NCBI RefSeq assembly: GCF_023156285.1 | Contig: NZ_JAKZAJ010000004.1 | Location: 186,001 to 250,000 of the forward strand | Reading direction: 5' to 3' | DNA from: Marinobacter koreensis | GTDB lineage: Bacteria; Pseudomonadota; Gammaproteobacteria; Pseudomonadales; Oleiphilaceae | DNA: 64,000 nucleotides | Shown here: positions 60,234 through 64,000 of the stretch, one piece after another | Position numbering within the stretch: the first letter of the stretch is position 1 | How the letters are laid out: every line of letters begins with the position of its first letter | The notes under the pieces: model-generated | Told to the model about the DNA's origin: nothing | The model's database searches: none | The model's input: the letters and a program-made list of their open reading frames with translations, nothing else | Translations under genes and position numbers: made by a program

Positions 60234-63200
60234 AGCGCAAGCAGGGCGTCATTGGATTTTTCGTCCATCACCGGGTTGCCGGCAACCTGGTGATGCTGGT
60301 CATGCTGCTGGGGGGCTTCCTGGCGCTGACACGGATGAATATTCAGTTTTTTCCCACGTTTGCACTCGATGTCGTCAGCGTTCGGGTAGTCTGGAGTGGC
60401 GCCTCGGCGGAGGATGTGGAACAGGGCATCACGGATCCGCTTGAACAGCGACTGCGCAGTGTCAACGGTCTGAAAAAAATGACCTCCACCTCGGCCCAGG
60501 GCGTCTCCTCGATTACCCTGGAATTTCATGAGGGCACCGACGCCATCCAGGCACTGGATGACGTGCGCCAGCAGGTGGCGGAGTTCAACAATCTGCCGGC
60601 CGACGCGGAGGAACCCCAGGTCACCCGGGTTGAGCGATACGAACCCGTAGCCCGCCTGCTGATCTATGGCGACGTGGATCGCAGCGAACTGCGGGAACTG
60701 GCGTATCGGTACGAGGACGAGTTGCTCGACCGGGGCATTGACCGGGTCAATATTCGCGGATTGCCGGAACAGCAGATCAGTATCGACGTGCCGGTGGAAC
60801 GCCTGGAATCCCTGAATCTCTCACTGGAGCAGATCGCCGACCGGGTCGCCTCCATTTCGAGGGATCTGCCCGCCGGCCTTCTGGCCCAGCAGGACACCAC
60901 CCGGGAGTTGCGATCCGTGGAACAGCGCCGCAGCCCCCAAGCCTTCGAGACCATTCCGGTGCTCAGTGGTGACCGCATCCAGCTCCGTCTCGGTGACATC
61001 GCTACCATCCGGCAGGAGTCCCGGGACAACCAGACCACCCTCGAGACCAACGGTCAGCCCGCGGTGGAACTCCAGCTTCAGCGGACCGAGAACGGCAACT
61101 CCCTGGACGCGGCCCAGGCGTTCTCGGAATGGCTGAAAGATACCCGACCGGTCCTGCCGCCGTCCGTCAAACTCAAGGTATACGACGAGACCTGGCAGTT
61201 ACTGAGTGATCGCATCTCGCTGCTGGTGACCAATGGTCTGGGTGGCCTGGTGCTGGTGGTGTGTCTGCTCTACCTGTTCCTGCCCGGACGCGTGGCCTTC
61301 TGGGTGGCCGTCGGGATCCCCACCGCCTTTCTGGCGGCCATGGCGGTGCTCTGGCTGGTCGGTGGTTCCATCAACATGATCTCCCTGTTTGCGCTGATCA
61401 TGGCGCTGGGGGTCATCGTGGATGACGCCATCGTGGTCGGGGAGGATGCGGACGCCCACGCCCGCATGGGTGAGGCCTCCATGTACGCGTCTGAGGGGGC
61501 TGCAAAACGGATGGTCTGGCCGGTACTGGCTTCGTCACTGACCACGGTGGCGGCGTTCATGCCCTTGCTGGTAGTCGGCGGCGTGATCGGCAATATCCTC
61601 GGGGACATCCCGATGGTAATGATCTGTGTGCTGGCGGCCTCGCTGCTGGAATGTTTTATCGTCCTGCCCGCTCACCTCCGGAATGCGTTCACGCCGGGCC
61701 GAAAAGCGTCTACCCGGGCAGACGGACAGCCGGCCAATCCGGTGGCGCGCCTTCGGAACCGGTTCGAGTCCGGCTTCGACCGGTTCCGGGATGGGCCGTT
61801 CCGGCGCTTCTCCCACTTCACGCTGAAGCACCGGGGTGCCACCGTAGCCGGTGCCCTGGCGTTATCCATTGCGACGGTGGGCCTGCTGGCCGGCGGTCGG
61901 CTGGGTTTCAATTTTTTCCCGACGCCGGAACCCTCGGTGTTCTATGCCAACGTCAGCTTTGTCGCCGGCACCGACGACGGCACGGTTGACCGGTTTCTGT
62001 CGCGGATGGAACGGGCGCTCAATGACACGGAGCAGGCCTTCGGCGGACACCTGATCCTGCACGCCGTCACCACCCAGGGCGCGACCCAGGGGGCGGAAGG
62101 AACCTCCCGCAATGGTGACGAACTCGGGTCGATGCTGGTGGAGCTGGTGCCTTCCGATCAGCGTTCCGTGCGCAATCCTGAATTCATCAAGGCCTGGCGG
62201 GATCGTCTCGACCTGCCGGCGGGAATCGATAATCTCACCATCTCCGAACGTCAGGCGGGTCCCCCGGGCCGTGACGTCAATGTCCGGTTGACCGGCAACG
62301 ACGCCGAGACCCTCAAGAAAGCGGCCGGCGAGCTGGCCCAGGCGCTGGGTACGCTGCCCGGGGTACTGGACGTGGAAGACGACATGCCCTGGGGCAGGGA
62401 GCAGATGATCTATCAGGTCAGTGCCTACGGCAAAGCCCTGGGCCTGACCACCGCCGATCTTGGTCGACAGCTGCGGGCCGCGTTTGATGGCCGGGTTGCC
62501 CAGATCTATCAGGACGGGCGGGACGAGATGGAAGTCCGGGTCCAGTTACCCAGGGATCAGCGCGAACGTTTGTCCACGCTGTCGCGTATGACCATTCGCG
62601 TGCCCGATGGCCGGTTCGTGCCACTGACCCAGGTGATGAACCTGGATCACAGTCAGGGCTTCCAGGCCTTGCGACACGCTGACGGCAACCTGGCGGTGGA
62701 GGTCACCTCGGCCCTGAACACCCGGGTGGCCACCACGGACCAGACCCTGGAAAGCCTTCAGGCCGAGGCCTTGCCGGATATCGCCAGCCGTTATGGTGTC
62801 CGGTATTCGTTCGAGGGGCGTGCCGCCGACCAGAGAGAAACAATGGCGGACATGAAGACCGGTCTGTTCATCGGACTGGGGCTGATGTACGTAGTACTGG
62901 CGTGGGTGTTTGCTTCCTGGACCCTGCCGTTGATTGTGATGGCCATCATCCCCTTCGCTCTCGTCGGGGCTCTGCTGGGCCACTGGATCATGGGGCTGCA
63001 GCTCACCATTCTTTCCCTGTTCGGCCTTTTCGGGTTGTCGGGGATCGTGGTGAACAATGCCATCATCCTGGTGAGTTTCTACGACCAGCAGCGGCGCAAG
63101 GGGCTGGACATCACCGAAGCCCTGAACGAGGCTGCCGTACAGCGGGTTCGGGCGGTTCTGCTGACCTCCCTGACCACCATCGGGGGGCTGTTGCCGCTGA

Positions 63201-63388
63201 TGTTCGAGACCTCGCTCCAGGCCCAGTTCCTGATCCCCATGGCCACCTCCATTGCGTTCGGCCTGGGGCTGTCCACGGCACTGGTGCTGTTCGTGATCCC
63301 GGCGCTGCTGTCGTGGCTGGAGCAGTTCCGGGAATGGCGGGCGCAGAAGCGGGGCGAGCATGCCGAACCGATAGGCAGCCAATCCTGA
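60230..63388 (+). CDS. RND-family efflux pump permease (second system)
   Basis: The 1052-residue protein has the RND layout: a first membrane segment (VAGNLVMLVMLLGGFLAL), a periplasmic porter domain (AEDVEQGITDPLEQRLRSVNGL), and TM4 with LGVIVDDAIVVGEDADAHARMG. The second half has GLFGLSGIVVNNAIILVSFYDQQ. It is only distantly like the first pump, so the two systems probably have different substrates. The next gene is an ABC ATPase 15 bases on, transcribed in the same direction, which could mean a mixed operon for lipid or lipoprotein handling. Confidence 0.92.
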   Translation: MKRKQGVIGFFVHHRVAGNLVMLVMLLGGFLALTRMNIQFFPTFALDVVSVRVVWSGASAEDVEQGITDPLEQRLRSVNGLKKMTSTSAQGVSSITLEFHEGTDAIQALDDVRQQVAEFNNLPADAEEPQVTRVERYEPVARLLIYGDVDRSELRELAYRYEDELLDRGIDRVNIRGLPEQQISIDVPVERLESLNLSLEQIADRVASISRDLPAGLLAQQDTTRELRSVEQRRSPQAFETIPVLSGDRIQLRLGDIATIRQESRDNQTTLETNGQPAVELQLQRTENGNSLDAAQAFSEWLKDTRPVLPPSVKLKVYDETWQLLSDRISLLVTNGLGGLVLVVCLLYLFLPGRVAFWVAVGIPTAFLAAMAVLWLVGGSINMISLFALIMALGVIVDDAIVVGEDADAHARMGEASMYASEGAAKRMVWPVLASSLTTVAAFMPLLVVGGVIGNILGDIPMVMICVLAASLLECFIVLPAHLRNAFTPGRKASTRADGQPANPVARLRNRFESGFDRFRDGPFRRFSHFTLKHRGATVAGALALSIATVGLLAGGRLGFNFFPTPEPSVFYANVSFVAGTDDGTVDRFLSRMERALNDTEQAFGGHLILHAVTTQGATQGAEGTSRNGDELGSMLVELVPSDQRSVRNPEFIKAWRDRLDLPAGIDNLTISERQAGPPGRDVNVRLTGNDAETLKKAAGELAQALGTLPGVLDVEDDMPWGREQMIYQVSAYGKALGLTTADLGRQLRAAFDGRVAQIYQDGRDEMEVRVQLPRDQRERLSTLSRMTIRVPDGRFVPLTQVMNLDHSQGFQALRHADGNLAVEVTSALNTRVATTDQTLESLQAEALPDIASRYGVRYSFEGRAADQRETMADMKTGLFIGLGLMYVVLAWVFASWTLPLIVMAIIPFALVGALLGHWIMGLQLTILSLFGLFGLSGIVVNNAIILVSFYDQQRRKGLDITEALNEAAVQRVRAVLLTSLTTIGGLLPLMFETSLQAQFLIPMATSIAFGLGLSTALVLFVIPALLSWLEQFREWRAQKRGEHAEPIGSQS

Positions 63389-63403
63389 TCATGGGGAGGG
63401 TAG

Positions 63404-64000
63404 ATGACACCGCCGGTACTGGAGATAAAGGGTCTGTCGAAGTCGTTCGTCAGCGGTGCCGAACGGGTCGACGTCTTTTCCGGTCTGGAGATCTCCCTGG
63501 CCCCGGGACAGTCGCTCTCGCTGGTGGGGCGTTCGGGGTCCGGTAAGAGTACCCTGCTGAATATTATCTGCGGGCTTGAGGCGGCGGACAGTGGCACTGT
63601 CCGCGTTCTCGGCCAGCTGTTTGATGCCGGGCAAGCGGAGCCGCCACGGGCCCGGGAACGGCGCTGGGCCGGTCTCAGACGTCAGCGCATTGGCGTGGTC
63701 TTCCAGGACGCCAACCTGATGCCGGCGCTGTCGCTGGCTGATAACGTCCGATTGCGGGCAAGACTGGCCGGCCGGTCCACCGCCGACAGCCAGTATTGGC
63801 TGCAGCGTCTGGGCGTCGGGGAACTGGCAAACCGTTATCCGGACCAGGTGTCCGGTGGCCAGCGCCAGCGGGCGGCCATGGCCATGGTCTTCGCCATGCA
63901 GCCGGATCTCATTCTCGCCGACGAACCGACTGGCAGCCTCGATCGCCACACTGCCGACGACGTCGCCGACACGCTCTTCGCGTTACAGGCCGATGCCGGC
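63404..64000 (+). CDS. ABC transporter ATP-binding protein, LolD/MacB type (cut by the right edge)
   Basis: The visible 199 residues have Walker [10 protein letters not shown] (about residues 42-50), a Q-loop [16 protein letters not shown], the signature [13 protein letters not shown] and Walker [13 protein letters not shown], all typical of LolD/MacB/FtsE-type ATPases. These work with MacB/LolC-like permeases in lipoprotein or peptide export. GGGGAGGG directly before the ATG fixes the start. The gene lies 15 bases after the second RND pump; its own permease is expected beyond the window. Confidence 0.9.
   Translation, partial: MTPPVLEIKGLSKSFVSGAERVDVFSGLEISLAPGQSLSLVGRSGSGKSTLLNIICGLEAADSGTVRVLGQLFDAGQAEPPRARERRWAGLRRQRIGVVFQDANLMPALSLADNVRLRARLAGRSTADSQYWLQRLGVGELANRYPDQVSGGQRQRAAMAMVFAMQPDLILADEPTGSLDRHTADDVADTLFALQADAG

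Overview
This window is about 60% GC and almost fully coding. Its gene families and layout suggest a marine, heterotrophic gammaproteobacterium, most like Marinobacter or a close relative. That is an impression from gene content; there is no rRNA gene here to test it. I see no tRNA gene, insertion sequence, prophage, integrase or CRISPR array. The window starts inside a porin gene and ends inside an ABC-transporter ATPase gene.

Left part (1-21.7 kb), carbon and acyl-CoA metabolism. An outer-membrane porin (minus strand, cut by the left edge) is followed by a small exported protein, a CBS-domain protein and a two-subunit pyruvate carboxylase. Next come a minus-strand thiolase/glutaryl-CoA dehydrogenase operon, a divergent membrane transporter and an IclR-type regulator. 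A five-gene operon then encodes a bifunctional enoyl-CoA hydratase/3-hydroxyacyl-CoA dehydrogenase, a thiolase, an acyl-CoA dehydrogenase, an alcohol dehydrogenase and an aldehyde dehydrogenase. Together these could take an alcohol or aldehyde to an acid and degrade its CoA ester. Near-identical 17-base palindromes lie upstream of the porin, the thiolase operon, iclR and the fadB-like operon, so I propose one IclR regulon. A TetR regulator, a nitronate monooxygenase-like enzyme and an SMP-30-type hydrolase follow.

Middle part (21.7-38.9 kb), envelope, redox and cobalamin. A two-component pair is followed by a periplasmic MsrA-MsrB fusion; both promoters carry a CGTGAT-type direct repeat with 11-base period. 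An exonuclease and a cNMP/CBS/DUF294 protein precede a clear cobalamin riboswitch that controls btuB-btuF-btuC-btuD. A minus-strand block then holds gtrA, a GT2 and a GT39 glycosyltransferase, cytochrome b561, a PepSY protein and a QseBC/PmrAB-like two-component pair. The promoter region upstream of this block has three CTTAAG-N5 tandem repeats resembling PmrA/QseB boxes, and it is shared with the next cluster.

Most novel-looking locus (38.9-42.6 kb). A translationally overlapping cluster encodes a thermostable-hemolysin/GNAT-like acyltransferase, an acyl-AMP ligase fused in frame to a haem-oxygenase-like diiron (HDO/UndA-type) enzyme, and a short-chain dehydrogenase. I read it as an uncharacterised fatty-acid-derived small-molecule pathway.

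Right part (42.6-64 kb), signalling, sulfur, copper and efflux. It holds a diguanylate cyclase, a persulfide dioxygenase-like enzyme with a SulP transporter, a CbiM-like membrane protein and a PAS-GGDEF-EAL protein. A RegBA/RoxSR redox two-component pair is divergent from a TonB-dependent copper receptor. Two separate RND adaptor-pump pairs flank a small K+-channel-like protein, and a LolD/MacB-type ATPase begins at the right edge.
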